Source: CAZEQD01 sp964514305 (lineage in GTDB: Bacteria; Acidobacteriota; Aminicenantia; Aminicenantales; Aminicenantaceae). From it: a DNA stretch of 22,553 nucleotides. The notes under the pieces are model-generated. The model saw nothing but the letters and a program-made list of their open reading frames with translations. It was not told the origin of the DNA and searched no databases. The number at the start of each line of letters is the position of its first letter. Positions within the stretch are counted from its first letter, which is position 1. This document shows, piece after piece, positions 1-7,303 of this stretch. The translations under genes were made by a program, and so were the position numbers. Location: contig CAZEQD010000033.1 in the NCBI GenBank assembly GCA_964514305.1, positions 1-22,553 on the forward strand, given 5' to 3'.

Positions 1-30
1 GTTAAATTATTTATTTTCAATTAGATGGCT

Positions 31-42
31 CGGTCTGACCCC
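31..42. repeat. Relic end of the ggggtcagacc hairpin element
   Basis: The bases ggtctgacccc at 32-42 match the outer right end of the inverted-repeat elements found complete at 3123, 10179 and 17940. The sequence just inside (ttagatggct) does not continue the arm, so only the terminal 11 bases remain. It looks like a truncated copy. Eleven bases alone is weak evidence, but the same end occurs three more times in this window. Confidence 0.45.
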
Positions 43-100
43 ATTGAATAATTATAACCCCATTGAATAATTATCCATTGAATTATACCATTGAATTATA
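38..100. repeat. Short degenerate tandem repeat (ccattgaat-type units)
   Basis: Four head-to-tail units follow the relic element end. Two are 18-19 bp copies of accccattgaataattata (38-56 and 57-74), and two are identical 13 bp copies of ccattgaattata (75-87 and 88-100). The first unit starts in the last bases of the relic element, so the array may have arisen by slippage at that junction. The rest of the leader up to 270 is AT-rich, with no clear further structure. Confidence 0.7.
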
Positions 101-270
101 ATTTTCCAGACTTTGACAACATTTTTCTCTTATGATATTTTCCAGTATACTTATTAATTAACAGAAACTACGAATAAATTGAACCAAGCCTATCCAAGAC
201 AGAAAATACAGTTTCACAAAATTATAGGCTGTCAAAAAAAATATTCTTTATAAACAAGGAGGATAATATT

Positions 271-1917
271 ATGCAAAAAAGAGATTATTTAATTATTATC
301 GTGGTTTTTCTTTTAGGATTTACCTTAATATGCAGCGCCCAGAATAAAGCTCAAGCGGCTGTGGCCTCCAGCAGCAATTATAACAACCTGGTCACTCTCT
401 TTCGGGAGTTTAGGGAATTTCAGAAACCGGAATTCATTAATGGTGTGCCTGATTACAGCCGAAGGGCCATGGAGAAAAAAAGACTCGGCCTTGAGCAGTT
501 CCGCCAGCGGCTGGAAGCCATGGATCCCAACAGCTGGCCTGTGGCTCAGAAGGTTGATTATGTCTTAGTCTGGGCCGAAATGAACGGTCTGGAATTTTAT
601 TTACGTGTCCTAAAACCTTGGTGGCGCGATCCTGTTTTTTACCTTCCCTCTCAGGCCGGAGCCGGTCCTGTAATAGATATAAACCTGCGTATTGGTAATA
701 ATCTGCCTTTGGCTGAGGACGAAATAGATGAACTCAAAAAAAAGCTTGAAACCATCCCTGAGATTTACAAACAGGCCGAAAAGAACCTAACCGAAGCAGC
801 CGGCGATCTGGCTCTCATTGCTCTCCATTACATAGATTACGAAGCTGGCCGTTATCAAAGATTGGCCAACCGCCTGGCCAAATACCATCCAGAGCTGGTT
901 CCTTATGTTGAGAAGGCCGGCGATGCAGTTAAAAACTACGGCCGATGGCTTGAAGAGAATAAAAGCAGAATGACAGCCCCGGCTGGCATCGGTATAGACA
1001 ACTACAACTGGTGGCTCCAGAAAGTGCACCTTTTTCCTTACACCTGGAAGGAGTGTCTCTGCATCTCAACCCATGAATACAACCGTATTATTACTTTTTT
1101 GAAGTTAGAAGAAAACAGAAATCGCCACCTTCCCCCACTTAAGGTGGCTGATACAGCCGAAGAATGGTACCGACGTCTGGACATTGCTCTAAATTATGTT
1201 CTTAAATTTCTCCGTGAAGAAGAAATTTTAACAGTCCCAGATTGGCTGAGAGCTGATAAATACAGTGACCCCAGCGAACCAAGACGTTCCTTACCCTCGA
1301 CCCCGACCATTGACAGCAGAGCTCGGGAGCGAGAAGTGCTGCCTGGAGAAACCCATGAATTTATTGGCCACCTGTTTGATGAGTTGAGAAGAGAGCGTGA
1401 TAAACGCCCCATTCGAAGTGCCAGGCGTCTTTATAATATGGACTGGATCCGTTCAGAGGGATGGGCAGTCAGTACAGAAGAGCTATTTATGCAAGCCGGA
1501 GTTCTTGACAATCGGCCACGTCGAGGCCGGGAAGTCGAATACCTGATGAACGCCTCCCATATGAGTCTTTCACTGCCTGATCTCAGGATGCACAGCAATG
1601 AAATAAATTTCACCCAGGCCCGACATTTATGTGCAGAGTTAATGCCTTACGGCTGGTCAGATGCAGATGATCGAATGGTCTGGTATGAACAGCAATCCAA
1701 TCTACGCTTTCCTGCTTTCCACACAGGCTGCGTGGTCGGCAAGGCTCAATTTATGAAAATTTTCAGGGAGAGAGCTATGCAGCTGGGGAAAAAATTCAAA
1801 TTGCGTGAATTTATAGATAGCTTTCTGGCTGCCGGCATAATTCCTATGTCTCTTATAAGGTGGGAAATAACTGGCTATGACGACGAGATCAAAAAGTTAT
1901 GTCCGCTCATAAAATAG
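271..1917 (+). CDS. Exported DUF885-family protein (putative metallopeptidase-like)
   Basis: This 548-residue protein begins with a type I signal peptide (basic MQKR, hydrophobic stretch about 7-22, likely cleavage after AQA near 29), so it should act outside the cytoplasm. The start is well supported: AAGGAGG lies about eight bases upstream of the ATG. The body resembles the DUF885 family, whose members carry a metal-binding HE..PGH-type motif followed by an EGWA.Y.E helix. Here the two signatures are HEFIGH at residues 362-367 and EGWAVSTEEL at 396-405. The first is one residue shorter than the usual family form, so zinc binding is plausible but not assured. The gene stands alone, and the next gene starts about 100 bp later. 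Substrate and reaction are unknown. Family call fairly sure, peptidase activity only inferred. Confidence 0.75.
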   Translation: MQKRDYLIIIVVFLLGFTLICSAQNKAQAAVASSSNYNNLVTLFREFREFQKPEFINGVPDYSRRAMEKKRLGLEQFRQRLEAMDPNSWPVAQKVDYVLVWAEMNGLEFYLRVLKPWWRDPVFYLPSQAGAGPVIDINLRIGNNLPLAEDEIDELKKKLETIPEIYKQAEKNLTEAAGDLALIALHYIDYEAGRYQRLANRLAKYHPELVPYVEKAGDAVKNYGRWLEENKSRMTAPAGIGIDNYNWWLQKVHLFPYTWKECLCISTHEYNRIITFLKLEENRNRHLPPLKVADTAEEWYRRLDIALNYVLKFLREEEILTVPDWLRADKYSDPSEPRRSLPSTPTIDSRAREREVLPGETHEFIGHLFDELRRERDKRPIRSARRLYNMDWIRSEGWAVSTEELFMQAGVLDNRPRRGREVEYLMNASHMSLSLPDLRMHSNEINFTQARHLCAELMPYGWSDADDRMVWYEQQSNLRFPAFHTGCVVGKAQFMKIFRERAMQLGKKFKLREFIDSFLAAGIIPMSLIRWEITGYDDEIKKLCPLIK

Positions 1918-2024
1918 CAATAGAGCTGGTAATAATTCAAACAACCAAAAAAAATCTTTTACAAACAAAAAGTATAAGTTTGAATTCAGCCAAGCATTAA
2001 GTAAAATTTTATTGGTATAGAAAA

Positions 2025-3140
2025 ATGGCTACTCCTTTATGCCCTTACTTTGGACAGTGCGGCGGCTGCTCATACCAGGATATGGATTATTCAAAGCAAC
2101 TTGAATTAAAGAAAGAAAAAATAATCAAAACTCTGAAAATTGACGCCCTTCAAGTCTTTTCTGGCCAGGAATACCATTACCGCCAGCGCATGGACATGGT
2201 TTTCCATCCTGAGGGCCTGGGCTTCAGGAAGAGGGGTAGCTGGGCCAAAATCATCAAGGTGGAAAAATGCGTCATCTCCAACCAGAAATTAAACCAATTT
2301 TTGAACGAAGTCAGCCAATTCTTCACTGAAGTCGATACATTTGATGCAAGAGCCAATAAAGGAACATTTCGCTATGCAGTGATTAGGACACCCCCTGATG
2401 ATTCTTCAATTTCCATTGTCCTCAACCAAAGTTCCCCGCATATAAGCCAGGCTGAGAAAAAGGTCGCAGAATTTGCCTCCCAAACATCAGCTCACAATGT
2501 GATTATAACTTATGTTCCTCCCAACAGGGATGTAAGCGTTTCTGAGGAGTATTCTGTTATAAAAGGAAGTGAATGGCTGCAGGAAGAATATTTAGGTAAA
2601 AAATTCTGGTATCATGTCCAGGGTTTTTTTCAAAATAACCATCAAGTTGCTGAAAAAATGCATGCTTACTGCCAAAACTTAATCAAAAACTATGGAGATA
2701 AAGATTCAGTCCTGCTAGATCTTTATGGAGGAGTAGGCCCTTTTGCCATCCTTAATGCCCAATTTTTTAAGGAGGCCATGATCATAGATAATTCTGCCCA
2801 GGCCATTAAAGCTGCAGCCATGAACATTAAGGAAAATAAGGCCTCTAATGTAAAGCCTATACTCCTGGACAGCAAACACTTTATTAAGGAAGAGCTGCCA
2901 AGACCAGGATTGGTCGTAGCCGATCCTCCCCGCAGCGGTCTTCATCCTAAAGTTATTAAAAAATTAAATGAGCTAAGGCCAGAAAAGATTATTTATGTTT
3001 CCTGTAATGTCAAACAGCTCCGCCACGATTTAGCTCAGCTCAAAAATTTCTGCCTTAAAAGCGCTGCTCTTTTCGACCTCTTCCCCCAGACGCCACACAT
3101 TGAAACTGTGGTCGAGCTAGAAGGGGTCAGACCTTCATAA
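2025..3140 (+). CDS. 23S rRNA (uracil-C5) methyltransferase, TrmA/RlmC/RlmD family
   Basis: This SAM-dependent RNA methyltransferase forms 5-methyluridine. The four 4Fe-4S cysteines of the RlmC/RlmD group are visible at C6, C12, C15 and C82. The SAM loop DLYGGVGPF lies at 232-240, the DPPR motif at 300-303, the nucleophile region YVSCN with C327, and the closing HIE with E360. At 371 residues it lacks the N-terminal TRAM domain found in RlmD (usually about 430-450 residues), like shorter RlmC-type members, so the exact target uridine cannot be named. The last five residues (GVRPS) and the TAA stop lie inside a hairpin repeat that begins at 3123, so the original C-terminus was replaced. There is no strong ribosome binding site before the ATG. 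Family very likely, position specificity open. Confidence 0.85.
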   Translation: MATPLCPYFGQCGGCSYQDMDYSKQLELKKEKIIKTLKIDALQVFSGQEYHYRQRMDMVFHPEGLGFRKRGSWAKIIKVEKCVISNQKLNQFLNEVSQFFTEVDTFDARANKGTFRYAVIRTPPDDSSISIVLNQSSPHISQAEKKVAEFASQTSAHNVIITYVPPNRDVSVSEEYSVIKGSEWLQEEYLGKKFWYHVQGFFQNNHQVAEKMHAYCQNLIKNYGDKDSVLLDLYGGVGPFAILNAQFFKEAMIIDNSAQAIKAAAMNIKENKASNVKPILLDSKHFIKEELPRPGLVVADPPRSGLHPKVIKKLNELRPEKIIYVSCNVKQLRHDLAQLKNFCLKSAALFDLFPQTPHIETVVELEGVRPS

Positions 3141-3221
3141 GTTTTATAATTGTTTTTAATAGCACGAATAATTGGACTACAGTAAATTGTTAAATTATAA
3201 AACTTATGAAGGTCTGACCCC
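3123..3221. repeat. 99-bp hairpin element with 29-bp perfect terminal inverted repeats
   Basis: The arms at 3123-3151 and 3193-3221 are exact reverse complements over 29 bp and start with ggggtcagaccttcataag. The outer 22 bases match the elements at 10179 and 17940, but the 41-bp centre is unrelated to theirs. The left arm overlaps the 3' end of the rRNA methyltransferase gene and provides its stop codon. It encodes no protein. It looks like a non-autonomous element, perhaps mobilised by a REP-associated (Y1) transposase elsewhere in the genome, which is inference. Confidence 0.85.
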
Positions 3222-3273
3222 ATAACCTTCAATTTGACCTTTAGGCTGTTTTCTGATAAAAATCTTTGCCTAG

Positions 3274-4281
3274 ATGGACATCCAAAATAAAAAATTACTG
3301 GCCCTGATCGAAAGCTTTCCCCAGAAAAAAATTGCAGTATGGGGAGACTTCATCCTGGATGAGTATCTATATGGTACCACCCGCCGCATTTCCCGGGAAG
3401 CTCCTGTCCTTATCCTTTCTTATAAAAACAAAGAATTCGCTCTGGGAGGAGCCGGCAATTCCCTCCTTAATCTCAAGGCTTTGGGGGCTGAACCTCTACC
3501 CATAGGAGTAGTTGGCAATGATGAGCCCGGTGAGAAAATACTGAAAATGCTTTCCCAGAGGGAAATCCCGGCCTCTGCTTTAATCAAAGATAAAAGCTGT
3601 CAAACTCCAGTTAAAACCAGAATCCTGGCCGGCGAACCAACCACCCGCAAACAGCAAATACTGCGCATCGACCGGGAAGAAAAGATTCCTGATTCAAAGC
3701 TTCTCCAGCAAAAATTACTTAAGGAACTTAAAAATATTCTGGCCCAAGCCGAAGCTCTTCTTATTTCTGATTACAATTACTACACAGTTAAAGAATCTAT
3801 TTTTCGCTCTGTTTTCCCCTATTTTATAAGAAAAAAAATCCCGGTCACAGTAGACACTCGTTTCCGGCTCATTAATTTTAAAGGAATAACAGCCGTTACT
3901 CCCAATGAACCAGAAGTGGAGTGGGCTTTAAAAATTGAATTAAACGACAACCTCAGCCTTCTCAAGCAGGCAGGAAAAACAATTCTTCAAAAAATAAAAG
4001 CCCAGGCTCTACTCATCACCCGGGGATCAAAAGGCATGGTCCTTTTTGAACCAAATAAGGCTCCCTTTTTTATACCTATTTATGGAACAACTGATATTGT
4101 TGATGTTACTGGTGCTGGCGATACAGTCATAAGTGTTTTTACTTTAGCCCTGGCCTCTGGAGCAACCTTCAAAGAAGCCGCCCTTCTGGCCAATTATGCC
4201 GGAGGTATTGTAGTCATGAAAAAGGGTACAGCCACTTTGACCAGGGCCGAACTTAAAAAAGCAGTCGAATCCCGAAATTGA
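3274..4281 (+). CDS. hldA: D-glycero-beta-D-manno-heptose-7-phosphate kinase
   Basis: This PfkB/ribokinase-family kinase of 335 residues phosphorylates D-glycero-D-manno-heptose 7-phosphate at C1 in the ADP-heptose pathway for LPS inner core. The family signature near the N-terminus (GDFILDEYLYG about 24-34, GGAGN 58-62) and the C-terminal TGAGDT motif with catalytic D283 are present. It matches the N-terminal half of the E. coli bifunctional HldE. Here the two activities are separate genes, as in many non-enteric bacteria. It is followed directly by the adenylyltransferase half, with stop and start overlapping by four bases. The ATG at 3274 has no strong ribosome binding site. It sits just after a hairpin repeat. 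Confidence 0.88.
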   Translation: MDIQNKKLLALIESFPQKKIAVWGDFILDEYLYGTTRRISREAPVLILSYKNKEFALGGAGNSLLNLKALGAEPLPIGVVGNDEPGEKILKMLSQREIPASALIKDKSCQTPVKTRILAGEPTTRKQQILRIDREEKIPDSKLLQQKLLKELKNILAQAEALLISDYNYYTVKESIFRSVFPYFIRKKIPVTVDTRFRLINFKGITAVTPNEPEVEWALKIELNDNLSLLKQAGKTILQKIKAQALLITRGSKGMVLFEPNKAPFFIPIYGTTDIVDVTGAGDTVISVFTLALASGATFKEAALLANYAGGIVVMKKGTATLTRAELKKAVESRN

Positions 4282-4763
4282 AAAAACTACAATCCCTTCC
4301 TCATTTAAAAAAAATTATAGAAGCAAAAAAGCGTCAAGGAAAAAAGATAGTCCTGGCTAACGGCTGCTTCGATTTAATCCATGTCGGTCACATCAGATAT
4401 TTAAAAGAAGCAAAAAAAGTAGGTGATATCTTGATTGTAGCTCTCAACAGTGACTCTTCTATCTGCCAGCTCAAAGGGCAGGAAAGGCCGATTTTAGAAG
4501 AAAAGGATCGAGTGGAAATAATTTCCTCTTTTTATTTTGTCGACTATGTCACTGTCTTTAACGAAAAAACAGTGGAAAAGATTCTTCTGGCCCTAAAACC
4601 AGACTTCCAGGCCAAAGGATCTGACTATACCCAGGAGACAGTACCTGAGAAAGAAATAGTAGCCAGCTATGGCGGAAAAATTGCCATAACTGGTGGGGCC
4701 AAAGTCAGGTCAACCTCACAGCTCATTAGAGAAATTGCTGTTAGAATAGAAAAATCAAAGTAG
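4278..4763 (+). CDS. hldC: D-glycero-beta-D-manno-heptose 1-phosphate adenylyltransferase
   Basis: This nucleotidyltransferase of 161 residues makes ADP-heptose from ATP and heptose 1-phosphate, acting right after the kinase encoded upstream. The N-terminal ANGCFDLIHVGH stretch contains the HxGH nucleotide-binding motif (H35-H38), and the length fits the stand-alone HldC/RfaE domain II family. The start codon is TTG at 4278-4280, overlapping the upstream TGA in the arrangement TTGA, which points to translational coupling. No in-frame ATG lies close enough to include the HxGH motif. The next gene follows after 15 bases. The product would feed the heptosyltransferase next door. Confidence 0.88.
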   Translation: MKKLQSLPHLKKIIEAKKRQGKKIVLANGCFDLIHVGHIRYLKEAKKVGDILIVALNSDSSICQLKGQERPILEEKDRVEIISSFYFVDYVTVFNEKTVEKILLALKPDFQAKGSDYTQETVPEKEIVASYGGKIAITGGAKVRSTSQLIREIAVRIEKSK

Positions 4764-4778
4764 AATTAGTCTCAAATA

Positions 4779-5804
4779 ATGGAAAACTTTCTAATCATAA
4801 GATTAAGCTCTCTGGGGGATATAATTCACACTTTACCTGCTCTGGCAGCTTTAAGAAAAAAATTCCCTAAGGCTTCGATTTCTTGGGTAGTGGAAGAAAA
4901 AGGCCAGGAGATATTAGAATGTGTGGAGGGCCTTAACCATATTTTCACTATCAAACCTCAAGGCTGGAAGCCCACCAAAAAACAGTTCTGGTCTGAGCTG
5001 ACCAAGCTTAAAGGCAAAATCGCCAACAAAAAGCAGACAGCATTAGATTTTCAGGGCTTGGTCAAGTCAGCTTTTATTTCTTTTCTTTCCCATTCTTCCC
5101 CAAGAATTGGCTTTCGCCGTCAAAACTTAAGAGAGCCACTGGCCTCTTTCTTTTATACCCATAGACCAGAAAAAATCCCAGAAACTATCCATGTGATCAG
5201 CAAAAACTTGAGGCTTTTGACTGTGCTTGGGATCAAGGAGGAAAATTACGAATTCCCTCTCAGCCTGGCTGATGATCTTTTCCAGAGTGTCAGAGCTAAA
5301 CTTAGCCGCCTTGGTTACAATAATAATAAAAAACTAATTATTTTTAATGTGGGAGCTGGCTGGGAAAGCAAAAGATGGCCGGCTGAAAAATGGATAAAAT
5401 TAATCTCAATCCTGCCTAAAGACGGATATTTCTTCTTGCTTCTATGGGGAACAAAAGAAGAGAAAGCTTCGGCTTCAGCCATAAGCCAAGAAACCGATAT
5501 ACCTCTGGCTCCTTTCCTGAGTATTAAAGAAGTCATGGTTTTACTTGAACAGGCCTCTCTCCTTATCAGCGGCGACACTTTTGCCCTTCAAGCTGCTTGT
5601 GCCTTAGCCTGTCCGGTGGTCGGTATTTTTGGCCCGACCAACCCTCAAAGAAACGGTCCTTTCCGAAGGGAGGATAAAGTGGCTTTCCATCGCCTGGAAT
5701 GCAGTTACTGCTATAAAAGGAAATGTTCAAAGCTTGATTGCCTGAAGAAAATCTCGGCTGAGGAAGTGGCTGAGCTGAGCCTTCAAGTGCTGGGAAAACA
5801 ATGA
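4779..5804 (+). CDS. ADP-heptose:LPS heptosyltransferase (glycosyltransferase family 9)
   Basis: This GT-B glycosyltransferase of 341 residues transfers heptose from ADP-heptose to the growing LPS core at the inner face of the cytoplasmic membrane. The GT9 N-terminal signature IIRLSSLGDIIHTLPAL is at 6-22, with the conserved Asp at D14. The second domain has a phosphate-binding type segment (VGAGWESKRWP about 191-201) and the nucleotide-sugar region GDTFALQAA...GIFGPTNP at 265-289. A C-terminal four-cysteine segment (C308, C311, C316, C321) resembles the Cys-containing tail of WaaF-type enzymes. Whether it adds heptose I or II cannot be told from sequence alone. The context with hldA and hldC supports heptose as the donor. 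The stop overlaps the next start as ATGA. Confidence 0.85.
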   Translation: MENFLIIRLSSLGDIIHTLPALAALRKKFPKASISWVVEEKGQEILECVEGLNHIFTIKPQGWKPTKKQFWSELTKLKGKIANKKQTALDFQGLVKSAFISFLSHSSPRIGFRRQNLREPLASFFYTHRPEKIPETIHVISKNLRLLTVLGIKEENYEFPLSLADDLFQSVRAKLSRLGYNNNKKLIIFNVGAGWESKRWPAEKWIKLISILPKDGYFFLLLWGTKEEKASASAISQETDIPLAPFLSIKEVMVLLEQASLLISGDTFALQAACALACPVVGIFGPTNPQRNGPFRREDKVAFHRLECSYCYKRKCSKLDCLKKISAEEVAELSLQVLGKQ

Positions 5805-6361
5805 ATGAATCAGTTCTGATGATGATGAACAAGCTCTATAGATGGCGGGTCAGAGCCAGCTTTATTGGCCTTATCCTGGCAATTATATTAGCTAAGCCGA
5901 GTTTGAGGTCAATTTCGGTTGGCCTGGCTATCTTTCTGTGGGGATTAGGGCTTAGAGCTTGGGCCTGTGGCCACATTAGAAAGGAGAAAGAGCTCACCGT
6001 CAGCGGACCTTATCAATATACAAGAAATCCTCTCTACCTTGCCAATTTTATAATCGGAGTAAGTGTGGCCATGGCTTCAAATTCCTGGTGGGTAGCTGGA
6101 ATTTTTGCCGTCTATTTCCTCCTATTTTATCCTCTGGCCTTAAAAAGAGAAAAGGAAAAAATGATAGCCCTTTTCCCTGAAGAATATGAAAAATACAAAA
6201 AAAAGGTACCACTCTTCTTCCCTTCTTTCAAGCATTATCTGGGGCTTCATAGCCACCGCTTTAGCTTCCAGCTTTATCTTAATAACAGAGAGTACAGAGC
6301 CTTGCTGGGAGGATTGATTTTCTGGCTGGCTATGATTTTAAAATTTGTTTTCATGAAATAA
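5801..6361 (+). CDS. Integral membrane methyltransferase-like protein (isoprenylcysteine/phospholipid methyltransferase family)
   Basis: This 186-residue membrane protein has about four hydrophobic segments (roughly 20-55, 82-110 and 168-184). The central SGPYQYTRNPLYLAN motif at 69-83 is the SAM-binding hallmark of the ICMT/PEMT-like family, and a downstream EEYEKYKKKVPLFFP segment (128-141) also fits it. Bacterial members are rarely characterised and may methylate lipids or small molecules, so the substrate is not assigned. The start overlaps the heptosyltransferase stop by four bases (ATGA), implying co-translation with LPS genes. Two further Met codons at residues 7-9 are alternative starts. 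Family call good, role unknown. Confidence 0.75.
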   Translation: MNESVLMMMNKLYRWRVRASFIGLILAIILAKPSLRSISVGLAIFLWGLGLRAWACGHIRKEKELTVSGPYQYTRNPLYLANFIIGVSVAMASNSWWVAGIFAVYFLLFYPLALKREKEKMIALFPEEYEKYKKKVPLFFPSFKHYLGLHSHRFSFQLYLNNREYRALLGGLIFWLAMILKFVFMK

Positions 6362-6367
6362 ATTCAA

Positions 6368-6393
6368 GTCCGCTGGGGACAGTGGACCCTACA
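6368..6393 (+). repeat. CTACA-tailed palindrome, divergent copy
   Basis: The arms gtccgctg and cagtggac pair with one mismatch around a ggga loop, and cctaca follows. This is a diverged member of the hairpin family seen better preserved at 15040 and 15114. Confidence 0.6.
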
Positions 6394-6447
6394 GTTTACT
6401 GTTTGCGTTTCACGGTTTACGAATTGTGCTTCACCTTTTATGATCCA

Positions 6448-6502
6448 CTTACAGTTTACGGTCTGCTAAGGATAGCAGAGCCTACAGATCAAACTTTATA
6501 TA
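6448..6502 (+). repeat. 55-bp direct repeat, left copy at the gap edge
   Basis: These 55 bases are identical to 6603-6657 on the other side of the N run. Each copy contains an imperfect hairpin (ggtctgct / agcagagcc) followed by ctaca. That both copies end exactly at the gap suggests overlapping contig ends rather than a real duplication. Confidence 0.9.
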
Positions 6503-6602
6503 NNNNNNNNNNNNNNNNNNNNNNNNNNNNNNNNNNNNNNNNNNNNNNNNNNNNNNNNNNNNNNNNNNNNNNNNNNNNNNNNNNNNNNNNNNNNNNNNNN
6601 NN
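6503..6602. other. Assembly gap (100 N)
   Basis: Exactly 100 unresolved bases, the usual placeholder for a scaffold join of unknown length. The flanking 55 bases are identical on both sides. Confidence 0.99.
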
Positions 6603-6657
6603 CTTACAGTTTACGGTCTGCTAAGGATAGCAGAGCCTACAGATCAAACTTTATATA
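6603..6657 (+). repeat. 55-bp direct repeat, right copy at the gap edge
   Basis: Identical to 6448-6502 and starting at the first base after the Ns. See the left copy. The hairpin within it is at about 6615-6641. Confidence 0.9.
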
Positions 6658-6715
6658 TCCTACATTTCACCATATCTGTTTTGCCTTTTGGGGAGCTGTT
6701 TGTTATATTTTTTCT

Positions 6716-7303
6716 ATGCCCACTAAAGAAAGAATAGCCAAGGTAGAAAGAGTCTTGGCTTTGCGCCAGCCTGATCTTCGGGTAGTTTTGGAAGAAGTTA
6801 AAAATACGCATAATGCCAGTGCTGTAGTTCGCACCTGTGAGGCGGCTGGCATCCTGAACATTGACATTATCTCCTCAGCCAAGGAACTATTCCCTATCAA
6901 TGAGGCTATTTCCACCAGAGCAGAAAAGTGGCTTGAATTCCATTACTACCCTTCAACCAGCCAATGTCTGAGTCAGCTTAAAAAGCAAGGCTTTAAAATT
7001 GCAGCTACTCATCTCAGGCATAAGGCCCATCCCTACACAGCTCTGGATTACACTCAGCCTCTAGCTATTGTTTTTGGCAATGAAGCTGAAGGTATTTCAG
7101 AGGAAGCCCTTTGCCTGGCGGATTATGTGATCAAAATTCCCATGCTAGGCATGGTCCAGAGCCTTAATCTTTCAGTTTCGGTGGGTATCATCCTTTATGA
7201 AGCCTTAAAACAAAGGCAGGCCAAAGGCTTTTATAAACATTCCAGGCTATCCGCCAGAGAATTCGAAGCTATCCGCAACAAGTGGCTTGGGCTTAAACTT
7301 TAA
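6716..7303 (+). CDS. trmH: tRNA (guanosine-2'-O-)-methyltransferase, SpoU family
   Basis: This SPOUT-class (trefoil knot) methyltransferase of 195 residues is very similar in order and wording to E. coli TrmH, which methylates the ribose of G18 in the tRNA D-loop. Motif 1 is seen as NTHNASAVVRTCEAAG (30-45, with the likely catalytic R39), motif 2 as FGNEAEGIS (120-128) and motif 3 as IPMLGMVQSLNLSVS (141-155). The C-terminal extension after 165 is short. The ATG at 6716 leaves a normal N-terminus, and the leader contains repeat debris. The 3' end overlaps the 3' end of the opposing HtrA-like gene by 11 bp, leaving no room for a separate terminator. Confidence 0.9.
   Translation: MPTKERIAKVERVLALRQPDLRVVLEEVKNTHNASAVVRTCEAAGILNIDIISSAKELFPINEAISTRAEKWLEFHYYPSTSQCLSQLKKQGFKIAATHLRHKAHPYTALDYTQPLAIVFGNEAEGISEEALCLADYVIKIPMLGMVQSLNLSVSVGIILYEALKQRQAKGFYKHSRLSAREFEAIRNKWLGLKL

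Larger units (their letters stand above)
6362..6715. other. Intergenic stretch rich in palindromes and containing the assembly gap
   Basis: No gene is supported in these 354 bases. They hold a CTACA-tailed palindrome at 6368, short runs of the type cagtttac/cggtttac, a second palindrome present on both sides of a 100-N gap, and the leader of trmH. The apparent reading frame that runs through the Ns is not a gene. Confidence 0.85.

Noticed and set aside
113..151. TTGACA with nearby TATGAT and TATACT upstream of the DUF885 gene
   Set aside because: Spacings are about 12 and 27 bases, neither fitting a sigma-70 promoter. The region is simply AT-rich.
3123..3221. Hairpin repeats as a CRISPR array or as classic terminators
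   Set aside because: There are no regularly spaced direct repeats with unique spacers. The hairpins lack a T-run, and shared ends at unrelated loci argue for a dispersed element.
6382..6624. Open frame running through the N gap
   Set aside because: It consists of repeat words plus 100 unknown bases, with no conserved protein features, so it is an artefact of the gap.
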